A DNA stretch of 64,000 nt from Streptomyces ambofaciens ATCC 23877 (GCF_001267885.1 NZ_CP012382.1:1785001-1849000); one strand, 5' to 3'. Shown: positions 7,214 to 15,760, numbered from the stretch's first letter. The notes: a model not told the origin generated them from the letters alone. Numbers and translations are program-made.

Positions 7214-8611
7214 GTGACCAGACTCAGCGTCGAGATGCTGGCAGCGGACACCGTCGAGCCCATCACCTCGGCCGGCCACGCCCAGCTGGGCATCGCCGTG
7301 CTCCTGGGCATCGCCGTCATCGTCCTGCTCATCACCAAGTTCAAGCTGCATGCCTTCCTGTCGCTGACCATCGGGTCGCTGGCGCTCGGCGCGTTCGCCG
7401 GGGCCCCGCTGGACAAGGTCATCACCAGCTTCACCGCCGGGCTGGGCTCCACCGTCGCGGGCGTCGGCGTACTGATCGCCCTCGGCGCGATCCTCGGCAA
7501 GATGCTCGCCGACTCCGGCGGCGCCGACCAGATCGTGGACACCATCCTCGCCAAGGCGAGCCCGCGTTCGATGCCGTGGACGATGGTGCTCATCGCCTCC
7601 GTCATCGGACTGCCGTTGTTCTTCGAGGTCGGCATAGTCCTGCTGATCCCGGTCGTCCTGATGGTCGCCAAGCGCGGCAACTACTCCCTGATGCGCATCG
7701 GCATCCCGGCCCTGGCCGGTCTGTCCGTCATGCACGGTCTGGTCCCGCCGCACCCCGGTCCGCTGGTCGCGATCGACGCGCTGGGCGCCAACCTCGGTGT
7801 GACCCTGGCGCTGGGCGTCCTGGTCGCCATCCCGACGGTGATCATCGCCGGGCCGGTGTTCTCGAAGTACGCGGCCCGCTGGGTGGACGTCCCGGCCCCC
7901 GACCGCATGATCCCGCAGCGCGCCTCGGAGGAACTGGAGAAGCGCCCCGGCTTCGGCGCCACCCTGGCGACCATCCTGCTGCCGGTCGTGCTGATGCTGG
8001 CCAAGGCGCTCGTCGACATCATCGTCGACGACCCGGAGGCCCTGGTGCAGCGCACCTTCGACGTGATCGGCAACCCGCTGGTCGCCCTGCTCGCCGCCGT
8101 GATCGTCGGCATCTTCACGCTGCTGCGCCCGGCCGGGTTCGGCAAGGACCGTCTGTCGGGCCTGGTCGAGAAGGGCCTCGCGCCGATCGCGGGCATCCTG
8201 CTGATCGTCGGCGCGGGCGGCGGCTTCAAGCAGACGCTGATCGACTCCGGCGTCGGCCGGATGATTCTGGAGATCTCCGAGGACTGGTCCATCCCGGCGC
8301 TGCTGCTGGCCTGGCTGATCGCGGTGGCGATCCGGCTGGCGACCGGTTCGGCGACCGTGGCGACCGTCTCGGCGGCCGGCCTGGTCGCACCGCTGGCGGC
8401 CGACATGTCGACGACCCACGCGGCCCTGCTGGTCCTGGCCATCGGCGCCGGCTCGCTCTTCTTCAGCCATGTCAACGACGCCGGCTTCTGGCTGGTGAAG
8501 GAGTACTTCGGCCTGAACGTCGGCCAGACCATCAAGACCTGGTCCGTCATGGAGACGATCATCTCGGTGGTCGCCGGTGCCCTGGTCCTGCTGTTGTCCC
8601 TGGTCATCTAA
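7214..8611 (+). CDS. gntP: Gluconate:H+ symporter, GntP family
   Basis: A 465-residue integral membrane transporter with about 12-14 predicted helices, the first starting near residue 25 (LGIAVLLGIAVIVLLITKF). GntP features include the glycine-rich helix GLGSTVAGVGVLIALGAILG, the VPPHPGPLVAIDALGANLG motif, GAGGGFKQTLIDSG, ATGSATVATVSAAGL, and the ending SHVNDAGFWLVKEYF, which is strongly conserved in gluconate permeases. The GTG at 7214 has AAGGGAA 5 nt upstream. It lies downstream of gluconokinase and opposite GntR, so gluconate uptake is the probable role. Confidence 0.93.
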   Translation: MTRLSVEMLAADTVEPITSAGHAQLGIAVLLGIAVIVLLITKFKLHAFLSLTIGSLALGAFAGAPLDKVITSFTAGLGSTVAGVGVLIALGAILGKMLADSGGADQIVDTILAKASPRSMPWTMVLIASVIGLPLFFEVGIVLLIPVVLMVAKRGNYSLMRIGIPALAGLSVMHGLVPPHPGPLVAIDALGANLGVTLALGVLVAIPTVIIAGPVFSKYAARWVDVPAPDRMIPQRASEELEKRPGFGATLATILLPVVLMLAKALVDIIVDDPEALVQRTFDVIGNPLVALLAAVIVGIFTLLRPAGFGKDRLSGLVEKGLAPIAGILLIVGAGGGFKQTLIDSGVGRMILEISEDWSIPALLLAWLIAVAIRLATGSATVATVSAAGLVAPLAADMSTTHAALLVLAIGAGSLFFSHVNDAGFWLVKEYFGLNVGQTIKTWSVMETIISVVAGALVLLLSLVI

Positions 8612-8775
8612 CCGAGCACGCAGGAGCGCGGCGACACCGAGCCGCCGCGCGAGGCAGCGGTACCGGCGGGGGGGTCCCGGTGGCGGGACCCTCACCGGGC
8701 TCCCCGCACCCAGGGGCGCGACCGACCGCGCCTGGCGCCTTCGTGCTCGCCACCCCGGACCAGTCAGCCCCCCTC

Positions 8776-8804
8776 GGCGTCCCCCTGAGACTCAGGGGGA
8801 CGCC
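8776..8804. terminator. Bidirectional terminator between gntP and the APC permease
   Basis: A perfect 14-bp stem, GGCGTCCCCCTGAG with CTCAGGGGGACGCC, around a single A; in practice the central bases form the loop. The stop codon of the minus-strand permease gene lies inside the stem. Confidence 0.8.
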
Positions 8805-10330
8805 GCCTTGTCCAGCTGGAAGGCCTCGTTGCCCTGCCCGATCCGTGCGTGCCGTTCGGGGGCCCGGGCGCGCAGGACCAGGCCCTGCACCAGGCCTGTG
8901 AGCGCCGCGAGGCCGATGACGCCCGGCAGCATCCAGCTCAGGGAGGAGCCGGGGCCGGCGCCGACGAGGACGTCGAAGTCCTTGACGGTGTAACCGGCGA
9001 TCACCAGCAGGGCGACGCCCGCGACGGTGGAGGTCGCCAGCCGCACGCCCTGGGCGCCGGCCGCGCCGCGGCGGACGAAGAAGGCCACCACGGAGAACGA
9101 GGCGGCGGCCATCAGCACGATGACGCCGAGGGCGCCGATGTTGCCGCCCCAGGTGAACAGGTGCAGGACGGGCTGGGTCGGGTCGCCGTTCGGCTTGTCG
9201 TCGGCGACGGCGAAGCCGGCCACCACGACCGCGGACACGGCGGTCTGGAGCAGCGAACCGGTGCCGGGCGCACCGCTGGAGCCACTGGTCCGCCCGAAGG
9301 CGGCGGGCAGCAGCCCCTCCCGGCCCATGGCGAAGGCGTACCGGGCGACGACGTTGTGGAAGCTCAGCAGGGCGGCGAACATGCCGGTCACGAAGAGGAC
9401 GTGCAGGACGTCGGTGAAGGTGCCGCCCAGCCGGGACTCGGTGAGGAAGAAGAGCAGCCCGGCACTCTGCTCCTGAGCGGTCCCGACGATCTTGTCCGGT
9501 CCGGTGGCGACGGTCAGCGCCCAGCTGCTGAGCGCGAAGAACACCGCGACCCCACCGACCGCCAGGAACATGACACGCGGCACCAGCACATGCGGCCGAC
9601 TGGTCTCCTCGGCGTACACGGGAGCCTGCTCGAAGCCGAGGAAGGCGGCGATGCAGAAGCACAGCGCGGTCCCCACGCCCGCCCCCGTCAGGGTGTCCGG
9701 ATCGAAGGCGTGCAGCGAAAGCCCTTGGGCGCCCGGATCGGCGACGGCGGCGATGTCGAACACGACCACGAGGGCCACCTCGATCAGCAGCAGCACGCCC
9801 AGCACCCGCGCGTTGACGTCGATCTTCAGCCAGCCCAGCGCGCCGACCGCGAGCACGGCCAGCAGCGCCGGTATCCACCAGGCGACCTCCAGGTCGGCGT
9901 AGGTGGCCAGGAGCCCGGAGACCTCGAAGCCGAAGATGCCGTAGATGCCGACCTGGAGGGCGTTGTAGGCGACCAGGGCGACGAGCGCGGCGCCGGCGCC
10001 GGCGGTGCCGCCGAGTCCGCGGGAGATGTACGCGTAGAAGGCGCCGGCGTTGTGGACGTGCCGGCTCATCTCGGCGTATCCGATGCTGAAGAGGATCAGC
10101 ACCACGCCCAGGAGCACGAAGAGCAGCGGCTGCCCCACGATGCCCATCACCGCGAAGGTGGTGGGCATGACGCCCGCGACCACCATCAGCGGGGCGGTGG
10201 CGGCGAGGACGGAGAGCAGCAGGCCCCCCGTGCCGAGCCGGTCGGCGCGCAGCGCCCGCTCCTGCCCCTTGAAGGTGCTGATGGCGCCACCGCTCGCGGA
10301 TCGGCTCGTGCTCGAACTGCCCCTGGTCAT
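8792..10330 (-). CDS. APC-superfamily amino-acid/polyamine permease
   Basis: A 512-residue membrane protein with about 12 helices. The N-terminal helix 1 region, LLLSVLAATAPLMVVAGVMP, has the unwound helix pattern of APC transporters. It is followed by FAVMGIVGQPLLFVLLGVV and the conserved SRHVHNAGAFYAYISRGLGG. The central region FIAAFLGFEQAPVYAEETSRP matches the conserved FxGFE motif of the family. The likely role is H+-coupled uptake of an amino acid or amine; the substrate is unknown. The start MTRGSSSTSRSASGG is preferred over an upstream in-frame ATG because GAAGGAC precedes it. The next gene upstream on the same strand begins its stop codon 35 bp away. Confidence 0.85.
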   Translation of the reverse strand: MTRGSSSTSRSASGGAISTFKGQERALRADRLGTGGLLLSVLAATAPLMVVAGVMPTTFAVMGIVGQPLLFVLLGVVLILFSIGYAEMSRHVHNAGAFYAYISRGLGGTAGAGAALVALVAYNALQVGIYGIFGFEVSGLLATYADLEVAWWIPALLAVLAVGALGWLKIDVNARVLGVLLLIEVALVVVFDIAAVADPGAQGLSLHAFDPDTLTGAGVGTALCFCIAAFLGFEQAPVYAEETSRPHVLVPRVMFLAVGGVAVFFALSSWALTVATGPDKIVGTAQEQSAGLLFFLTESRLGGTFTDVLHVLFVTGMFAALLSFHNVVARYAFAMGREGLLPAAFGRTSGSSGAPGTGSLLQTAVSAVVVAGFAVADDKPNGDPTQPVLHLFTWGGNIGALGVIVLMAAASFSVVAFFVRRGAAGAQGVRLATSTVAGVALLVIAGYTVKDFDVLVGAGPGSSLSWMLPGVIGLAALTGLVQGLVLRARAPERHARIGQGNEAFQLDKAASP

Positions 10331-10364
10331 CGCAGGACGTCCTTCTTTCGTGTGCGTCGGGGGG

Positions 10365-11366
10365 TCAGGCCGTGCCCAGTGCGCTCGCGCGGGCGGCACG
10401 GAAGGCCGGGTACGGCTCGCGGTCCGGATACGACCACGGGGCGGGTGTGGCGTGCTCGCCGATGCGGTGGAAGAGGGCGGCGGCCTCGGCGCCGCGGCCC
10501 TCGCAGACCTTGGCGTGGGCGAGGAAGTTGAGGTCGATCAGCCGGCGGGGGTGGCCGTCCTGCTCCCACTCCAGCCACCAGTCGAAGGCGGCCTTCATCA
10601 CCAGCCGGGCCCGCCGGCCGACCCAGTGGCCGGAGGCGCTCGGGTGGGCGGACTCGTGCCCGGCGGCGGCGAGCACGCGGTAGCGCTCGGCGTGCGCGAC
10701 GACCGGGAGGACGGCCAGCGGGGAGTCGGCGGGGGCCTGCTCGGCGGCCCAGTTCGCGAAGTCGTACACCTCGTGCAGCGGGTCCGGGTCACCGTCGCCG
10801 AGGCGTTCGGCGAGCCGGGCCACCATCAGGTGATGGGCGTGGTGGTGATCGGCGTACCGTCCGCGCACCGCCTCGAAGACCCGCACGACGTCGTCGTCCA
10901 CGCCCAGTGAACGCTCCAGCACGAGCAGCCCGAGCCACGGTGTGGGATCGCCGGGGACGAGCGCGGCCGCTTCCCGGCACGCCTCCCGTGCCCGGGCCGC
11001 CTTCTCCTTGCCGCGCAGGGCGCGGTGGACCAGCGCGAAGGCGAGCAGGACCGAGGCGTCGGCCGAATCGGGTTCGGCGAGCAGCCACTCGCGGGCCCAG
11101 GCGGCGCAGTAGGGCTCCTTGGCGAGGACGGTCACCCGGTGGCCCCGGCGGTCCCAGTCGTCCCCCGTATGGACCAGCAGGGAGCGCGCGGACTGCCAGC
11201 GTCCCTGGGCCAACGCGGCCCGGACCGCCACGAGTTCGGCGTCGTCGAGGGCCTCGTCGAAGACCTGGGCGGCGCGCTTGCGGCCGCGGCCGAGGGGAGG
11301 CGGAGGTGGGGACACCGCGGGAACTTCCTCACGCGACGCGGTAGGTCGTCGTAGCCGGATTGCCAT
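10365..11366 (-). CDS. Hypothetical protein with TPR-like helical repeats
   Basis: A 333-residue soluble protein. After a basic N-terminus (MAIRLRRPTASREE) come repeated helical pairs such as AALAQGRWQSARSLLVHTGDDW and ADASVLLAFALVHRALRGKEKAARARE, consistent with a degenerate TPR solenoid. The C-terminal part (YDFANWAAEQAPADSPLAVL through FLAHAKVCEGRGAEAAALFH) keeps this character. There is no signal peptide or catalytic motif. The start at 11366 is chosen because the upstream extension runs through AT-rich promoter-like sequence. It may be cotranscribed with the permease downstream. The function is unknown. Confidence 0.75.
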   Translation of the reverse strand: MAIRLRRPTASREEVPAVSPPPPPLGRGRKRAAQVFDEALDDAELVAVRAALAQGRWQSARSLLVHTGDDWDRRGHRVTVLAKEPYCAAWAREWLLAEPDSADASVLLAFALVHRALRGKEKAARAREACREAAALVPGDPTPWLGLLVLERSLGVDDDVVRVFEAVRGRYADHHHAHHLMVARLAERLGDGDPDPLHEVYDFANWAAEQAPADSPLAVLPVVAHAERYRVLAAAGHESAHPSASGHWVGRRARLVMKAAFDWWLEWEQDGHPRRLIDLNFLAHAKVCEGRGAEAAALFHRIGEHATPAPWSYPDREPYPAFRAARASALGTA

Positions 11367-11577
11367 GAACTGATCACGCACAGCAAACCGGCAGCCAAGG
11401 CTTGACGTCAAGGGGAGTCGAGCCGTTACACGCGTCAACTCTCTTATTGAAAACGGGACTTGTCGGTCGCCGCCCCACCCCGCCACCCGGATGCGGCGCC
11501 CACCCGGCACCCCGGGTCCACCGGCACTAGAGTCGCCCTACGCACCCGTGACCCGACTGACGATCGAGGTACGCAGC

Positions 11578-12471
11578 GTGTCGGTTCTGGTTCTGGTCCT
11601 CGCCGTGAGCGCCGCGTGCTGCCTGGGCCTCGGCTTCGTCCTCCAGCAGAACGCGGCCCAGCGCGCCCCGCTGGGCGACTTCCTCTCGCCCCGTCTCCTG
11701 CTGGATCTCGTACGGGTGCCGCGCTGGCTGGCCGGCATGGGCCTGATGGTGGCCGGCATGGTGCTGGGCGCGCTCGCGCTGGGCGGTGGCGAGCTGACCC
11801 TCGTCGAGCCCCTCCTGGCGACGAACCTCCTCTTCGCCCTGGCCCTCTCCCGCGCGCAGACCCGGCAGCCGCTGGGCCGCCAGGGCTGGGCGGGCCTCGT
11901 ACTGCTCGCCGGCGGGGTCACCGCGTTCATCGTGGCGGGCGAGCCGCGCGGCGGCAGCACGGTGACCGACCCGGTACGGCACTGGCTGCTCATCGGCGCG
12001 ATGCTGGGTGCGGCCCTGCTGCTCACGGTGTGCGCCGGCCGTTCCCGGCTGACGTGGGGGCCGACCCTGCTGGCGCTGGCGGCAGGCCTGGTCTACGGCG
12101 TGCAGGACGCGCTGACCCGGGTCAGCGGCCGGCACTTCTCCGAGGGCGGCCTGGCGGACACGCTGACGGGCTGGCAGCCGTACGCGGTGGTGGTGCTCGG
12201 CATCACCGGCCTGGTCCTGGTCCAGAGCGCCTTCGAGACCGCCCCCCTGCGCAGGTCGCTGCCCGCTCTGACGGCCGCCCAGCCGCTCGCGGGCATCGCC
12301 TGCGGGGTCGGCTTCCTCGGCGACCGGCTGCGGACCGACACCGGGGCCCTGGCGTGGGAGGCGGGCGGCCTCGCGGCGGTCGTGACCGGCATCGTCCTGC
12401 TGGGCCTGCATCCCGCGATGCCGCAGGGCACGCGCGAGAGCCGGCACACACGGGACCTGCAACGGCGCTGA
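11578..12471 (+). CDS. DMT-superfamily (EamA-like) membrane protein
   Basis: A 297-residue protein with about nine to ten hydrophobic helices, starting directly with VSVLVLVLAVSAACCLGLGF. Paired segments such as GLVLLAGGVTAFIVAGEPRG and EAGGLAAVVTGIVLLGLHP resemble the duplicated EamA unit of drug/metabolite transporters. In actinobacteria this subfamily is usually annotated only as DMT transporter. The GTG at 11578 is favoured by GAGG 8 nt upstream. It is divergent from the TPR-like gene, and the Nudix gene follows 26 bp after it. The substrate is unknown. Confidence 0.75.
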   Translation: MSVLVLVLAVSAACCLGLGFVLQQNAAQRAPLGDFLSPRLLLDLVRVPRWLAGMGLMVAGMVLGALALGGGELTLVEPLLATNLLFALALSRAQTRQPLGRQGWAGLVLLAGGVTAFIVAGEPRGGSTVTDPVRHWLLIGAMLGAALLLTVCAGRSRLTWGPTLLALAAGLVYGVQDALTRVSGRHFSEGGLADTLTGWQPYAVVVLGITGLVLVQSAFETAPLRRSLPALTAAQPLAGIACGVGFLGDRLRTDTGALAWEAGGLAAVVTGIVLLGLHPAMPQGTRESRHTRDLQRR

Positions 12472-12497
12472 CCGCGCGGCGCTGCTTGGATGAGGGC

Positions 12498-13007
12498 ATG
12501 AGCGCAGCTGACGAGATCCTCGACATCGTCGACGAGAACGACCAGGTCGTCGGGCAGGCCCGGCGGGGCGACGCGTACGCGCGGGGACTGCGCCACCGCT
12601 GCGTGTTCGTCCTCGCCCGGGACCCCCGGGGCCGCGTCTTCGTCCACCGCCGCACGCCGACGAAGCTGGTGTTCCCGTCCCTGTACGACATGTTCGTCGG
12701 CGGTGTGGTGGGCGCGGGCGAGTCCTACGACGACGCGGCCCTGCGTGAGGCCCAGGAGGAACTGGGGGTGACCGCGCTGCCGCGCCCGGAGCACCTCTTC
12801 ACGTTCCTCTACGACGACGGCGCGGGCCGGAGCTGGTGGTCGGCGGTGTACGAGGTCCGCTGCGAGCCCCCGGTCGCCCCCCAGGCGGAGGAGGTCGCCT
12901 GGCACGGGTTCCTGACGGAGTCAGAGGTGGAGCGCCGCCTCGGGGAGTGGGAGTGGGTCCCGGACGGCCTGGCGGCGTACGCGCGGCTGCGCGCCCGGCG
13001 AGCATGA
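12498..13007 (+). CDS. Nudix hydrolase, IDI/YfcD-like
   Basis: A 169-residue enzyme. The Nudix box is complete: GGVVGAGESYDDAALREAQE followed by ELGV (about residues 73-96), giving the metal-binding REAQEE glutamates. The N-terminus EILDIVDENDQVVGQARRGD and the segment RCVFVLARDPRGRVFVHRRT are typical of the isopentenyl-diphosphate-isomerase-like/YfcD branch. The substrate is probably a nucleoside-diphosphate derivative. The ATG at 12498 is preceded by TTGGAT six bases upstream and may be leaderless. A degenerate tandem repeat array follows the stop codon. Confidence 0.88.
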   Translation: MSAADEILDIVDENDQVVGQARRGDAYARGLRHRCVFVLARDPRGRVFVHRRTPTKLVFPSLYDMFVGGVVGAGESYDDAALREAQEELGVTALPRPEHLFTFLYDDGAGRSWWSAVYEVRCEPPVAPQAEEVAWHGFLTESEVERRLGEWEWVPDGLAAYARLRARRA

Positions 13008-13042
13008 CCCCACCGCGAGTCCACGCGAGAAACACGAGCGAC

Positions 13043-13240
13043 ACCCCGCACCCGCGCACGGCGAGCAGGTACGAACCGGGGGGCCGCACCAGCGCACGGC
13101 GAGTAGACGCGAACCGAGGGACCCGCACCCGCATACGGCGAGAAGGAGGCCATGTCGGGAGGACCCGCACCCGCGTACGGCGAGTAGACACGAACCGGTG
13201 GACCCGCACCCGCGTACGGCGAGAAGGGGCCGTGTCGGGG
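13043..13240. repeat. Degenerate tandem repeat array, five units of 37-42 bp
   Basis: Units start near 13043, 13082, 13119, 13161 and 13200. All share GACCCGCACCCGCGTACGGC followed by GAG. Units 1, 2 and 4 continue TAGACACGAACCGG-like and units 3 and 5 continue AAGGAGGCCATGTCGGG-like. The array fills most of the 421-bp gap (13008-13428), which has no gene apart from the promoter of the next gene. The Nudix gene tail CCCGGCGAGCATGA resembles the unit's CACGGCGAGCAGG. Confidence 0.8.
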
Positions 13241-13416
13241 GGTGTCCGCCCGCAGCGGTTGGCGCGTCAACACCCTCACCTCATGAAGCAACCGATTCCG
13301 CGCCGTTCCGAGGACGGACACCCCCCGGCGCGGCCCCGACCCACAGACCGCCGCACGCGCACCGCGCACCCCCACCGGACCGGCACAGGCGCCGCAGGCA
13401 CCCCGCACCCGCCCGA

Positions 13417-13422
13417 TAGGGT
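13417..13422 (+). promoter_or_regulatory. -10 element for a leaderless transcript
   Basis: TAGGGT is followed by CCCCGA and then the GTG at 13429. No Shine-Dalgarno is present. Confidence 0.45.
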
Positions 13423-13428
13423 CCCCGA

Positions 13429-13821
13429 GTGATCGAATTCGTGCGGAACGTCCGGCTCTGGTTCGCCCCCGAGGAGGTCCGGCAGGAGGGCGGCACCCCC
13501 GACTACCGGTTCTCCCTGGCCAACGAGCGCACCTTCCTGGCCTGGTTGCGCACGGCCCTCGCCCTGATCGGCGGCGGTTTCGCCGTGGACCAGTTCCTGC
13601 CGGACCTGCGCTGGGGCTGGCGGGTGGGACTCGCCCTCGCCCTGCTCGCCGCCGGCGTGCTCTGCTCGCTGCGCGCCGTGAACCACTGGGTGCGCTGCGA
13701 GCGGGCCATGCGCCGCGGCGAGGACCTCCCGGTCTCCCGCTTCCCGGCCCTGCTCAGCCTGGTCGTCGCCGTGGTCGCCGTGGCCATGGTCGTCGTGGTC
13801 CTCGTCGGCTGGGAAGGCTGA
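13429..13821 (+). CDS. DUF202 (YidH-like) membrane protein
   Basis: A 130-residue protein with three predicted membrane helices. The signature SLANERTFLAWLRTALALIG (about residues 29-48) is the DUF202 core, in which NERTxLAWxRTALA precedes the first helix. Helices 2 and 3 are VGLALALLAAGVLCSLRAV and LLSLVVAVVAVAMVVVVLVG. The family is uncharacterised. The GTG start is probably leaderless. A second DUF202 gene starts 2 bp after the stop codon, so the two are one operon and may form a heteromer. Confidence 0.88.
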   Translation: MIEFVRNVRLWFAPEEVRQEGGTPDYRFSLANERTFLAWLRTALALIGGGFAVDQFLPDLRWGWRVGLALALLAAGVLCSLRAVNHWVRCERAMRRGEDLPVSRFPALLSLVVAVVAVAMVVVVLVGWEG

Positions 13822-13823
13822 GC

Positions 13824-14210
13824 GTGAGCGCTCACAGCGACGGCGACGGCACAGGCACAGGCACAGGCACCGGCACCGGCACCGGCACCGGCACCGAAGG
13901 CCACCCCACCCGCGACCCCGGCCTCCAGCCCGAACGCACCCGGCTCGCCTGGCGACGCACGACCCTGTCGGGCACCGTCGTCGCCGTACTGGCCGCGAAG
14001 GCCGCACTGCACGGGGGCGCGGCCCCCGCCTCGGTCGTCGCCACCGCCCTGTGCTGCGTCCTGTGGCTGACCTTCCTGCGCATCGCCCACGTCCGCATCC
14101 GCACCCTCGCCTCGACCAACCGCCCCCGCGCGCTGACCCCGCCGTACGCCACGGCGGCGGCCCTGTGCACGGTCGCGCTCGCGGTGTGCGGCGCCTTCCT
14201 CGTGCTCTAG
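13824..14210 (+). CDS. Second DUF202 membrane protein with N-terminal Gly-Thr repeat
   Basis: A 128-residue protein. After MSAHSDGD come eight Gly-Thr dipeptides encoded by the hexanucleotide repeat at 13848-13895. The DUF202 core LQPERTRLAWRRTTLSGTVV follows at about residues 35-54. Three hydrophobic helices end in CTVALAVCGAFLVL. It is paired with the DUF202 gene just upstream with a 2-bp gap. The repeat is a likely site of length variation between strains. The role is unknown. Confidence 0.85.
   Translation: MSAHSDGDGTGTGTGTGTGTGTGTEGHPTRDPGLQPERTRLAWRRTTLSGTVVAVLAAKAALHGGAAPASVVATALCCVLWLTFLRIAHVRIRTLASTNRPRALTPPYATAAALCTVALAVCGAFLVL
13848..13895 (+). repeat. Hexanucleotide microsatellite in a DUF202 gene
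   Basis: Three GGCACA units followed by five GGCACC units encode (Gly-Thr)8. The unit length keeps the frame whatever the copy number. Confidence 0.9.
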
Positions 14211-14232
14211 CCCCCGGCCCGGGTCACCCTCG

Positions 14233-15174
14233 TCACCCGCTCTCCTCCCAGTCCACCGTGACCACGATCTTCCCCCGCGTCCGGCCCTCCTGGTTCCGCC
14301 GGTGCGCGTCCGCAGCCCGCTCCAGCGGGAACGTCTCCGACACGTGCACCGTCACCACCCCCTGCTCCGCCAGCTCCGTCAGCCGCAGCAGATCGTCCGC
14401 GTCGGGTCGCACGAAGCAGTACCGCCCGCCGTAGTCGACGACGTCCGGGTCGGCGATCGACGCCAGGCGGCCCCCGGGGACCAGCAGGTCGGCCGAGGTC
14501 CTCAGCGTCTCGCCGCCGACCGTGTCGAACACCGCGGCCACGCCCTCGGGCGCCAGCCCCCGCACCCGCTCGGCCAGCCCCTCCCCGTACGCCACCGGTT
14601 CCCCGCCCAGCCCTCGCACGAAGTCGTGGTTGTGCTCGCTCGCCGTACCGATGACCCGCGCCCCGGCGTACCGGCCCAGCTGGACGGCGATCGAGCCGAC
14701 CCCGCCCGCGGCGGCGTGCACGAGTACGGTGTCGCCCCGGCCGACCCCCAGTGCCCCGTTCATCACCTGGTACGCGGTCAACCCGGTCAGCGGCAGCCCC
14801 GCCGCCTCCTCGTAGGTGAGGTTGCGCGGCTTGCGCGCGAGGGTGCGCACGGGCGCCGCCACGTACTCGGCGAAGGTGCCCCGGGAGAGGAAGTCCTCGC
14901 GGACGTAGCCGATGACCTCGTCCCCGACCGCGAACTCCGTGACGGCCGCCCCGGGCTGCACCACGACTCCCGAGACGTCCCATCCGGGGACCACCGGGAA
15001 GACGGGCTGGAGGAGGGCGTCGAGGTGTCCGTCCCGGCATTTCCAGTCGACGGGGTTGACGGCGGCGGCCCGCACCTTGACGAGCACCGAGTCGGGCCCG
15101 ACCCGCGGATCGCGGACCTCCCCGTACTCGAGCACCTCGGGACCGCCGTACCGTGCGTAACTGATCGCCTTCAT
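14233..15174 (-). CDS. Zinc-independent quinone-oxidoreductase-like MDR protein
   Basis: A 313-residue medium-chain dehydrogenase/reductase of the NADP-dependent quinone oxidoreductase branch. The N-terminus MKAISYARYGGPEVLEYGEV and the segment VRAAAVNPVDWKCRDG are typical, with no catalytic zinc Cys. The Rossmann motif is VHAAAGGVGSIAVQLGR (about residues 150-166). The ATG at 15174 has GGAG in GTCGGAGCC directly upstream. It is divergent from a His-rich protein gene with only a 73-bp spacer. The likely role is NADPH-dependent reduction of quinones or enones. Confidence 0.88.
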   Translation of the reverse strand: MKAISYARYGGPEVLEYGEVRDPRVGPDSVLVKVRAAAVNPVDWKCRDGHLDALLQPVFPVVPGWDVSGVVVQPGAAVTEFAVGDEVIGYVREDFLSRGTFAEYVAAPVRTLARKPRNLTYEEAAGLPLTGLTAYQVMNGALGVGRGDTVLVHAAAGGVGSIAVQLGRYAGARVIGTASEHNHDFVRGLGGEPVAYGEGLAERVRGLAPEGVAAVFDTVGGETLRTSADLLVPGGRLASIADPDVVDYGGRYCFVRPDADDLLRLTELAEQGVVTVHVSETFPLERAADAHRRNQEGRTRGKIVVTVDWEESG

Positions 15175-15234
15175 GGCTCCGACCCTCCGGGGTACCCGGA
15201 CCCCACGCAACCGGAATGTCCGCATATGCACCAC

Positions 15235-15240
15235 TAAGAT
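15235..15240 (+). promoter_or_regulatory. -10 element for a leaderless transcript
   Basis: TAAGAT is followed by 7 nt and then the ATG at 15248. It favours this start over the ATG at 15239 that overlaps the hexamer. Confidence 0.45.
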
Positions 15241-15247
15241 GAGCGCC

Positions 15248-15544
15248 ATGACCACTCTCCACGAGGAACACACGGCCCACGAGCACGACCACGGCCCCAC
15301 CTGCGGGCACGCCGAGGTGCCGCACGGCGATCACGTCGACTACGCGCACGACGGGCACCTGCACCGCGCGCACAGCGGCCACTGGGACGAGTGCGAGCCC
15401 TCCGGGCACACCGCGCACGGGAGTCACGAGCACCGCCACGACGAGAACTGCGGGCACGCGCGCGTGCGCCACGGCGACCACGTCGACTACCTCCACGACG
15501 GCCACCGGCACGCCGCGCACGACGGCCACTGGGACGACCACTGA
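15248..15544 (+). CDS. Small His-rich metal-binding protein with two CGH-HGDHVDY repeats
   Basis: A 98-residue cytoplasmic protein with about 29 His, many Asp/Glu and two Cys-Gly-His motifs. It is an internal duplication: CGHAEVPHGDHVDYAHDGHL (about residues 19-38) and CGHARVRHGDHVDYLHDGHR (about 67-86). Each repeat ends in a further AHxGHWD segment. The spacing strongly suggests zinc, nickel or cobalt binding, as a metal buffer or chaperone. There is no signal peptide or membrane helix. The start at 15248 is leaderless by its -10 spacing. No metal-transport gene lies next to it; the divergent neighbour is an oxidoreductase. Confidence 0.8.
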   Translation: MTTLHEEHTAHEHDHGPTCGHAEVPHGDHVDYAHDGHLHRAHSGHWDECEPSGHTAHGSHEHRHDENCGHARVRHGDHVDYLHDGHRHAAHDGHWDDH

Positions 15545-15600
15545 CCGAAGGTCACCACGCCGCCCGCCGCCCTCACGACGAGCCGCCGAACGGACCACCG

Positions 15601-15638
15601 ACGCCACGACGGACCACCCACGCCACGACGGACCACCG
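15601..15638. repeat. 19-bp tandem repeat, two copies
   Basis: ACGCCACGACGGACCACC(C/G) occurs twice in tandem, with a partial copy just before. The 15545-15864 gap otherwise holds GAC/CAC-rich low-complexity DNA resembling the His-rich gene's 3' end, a terminator (15731-15760) and an operator (15808-15825). No gene is visible. Confidence 0.7.
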
Positions 15639-15730
15639 GCACCGCGGCAGCCCACCGCCGCACAACAGACGGACGGCACCACTACGGACCACCGCCGCCC
15701 CGACAGACGGACGGCGCCACGACGAACCGA

Positions 15731-15760
15731 CGGCTCCCCGCACGAGGATGCGGGGAGCCG
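15731..15760 (+). terminator. Terminator after the His-rich gene
   Basis: A perfect 12-bp stem, CGGCTCCCCGCA with TGCGGGGAGCCG, and loop CGAGGA. Confidence 0.75.

Noticed and set aside
7076..8695. Long minus-strand open frame opposite gntP
   Set aside because: The composition (Asp/Arg/Gln/Gly-rich without any fold motif) is typical of antisense shadow. GntP motifs are clear on the plus strand.
8849..10531. Plus-strand frame opposite the APC permease, rich in Gly, Asp, Gln and His
   Set aside because: It is a mirror of the hydrophobic minus-strand permease. Reverse complements of membrane helices give this composition.
13043..13240. Repeats resembling a CRISPR array
   Set aside because: Units are contiguous with no unique spacers, and there are no cas genes. 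They are tandem repeats.
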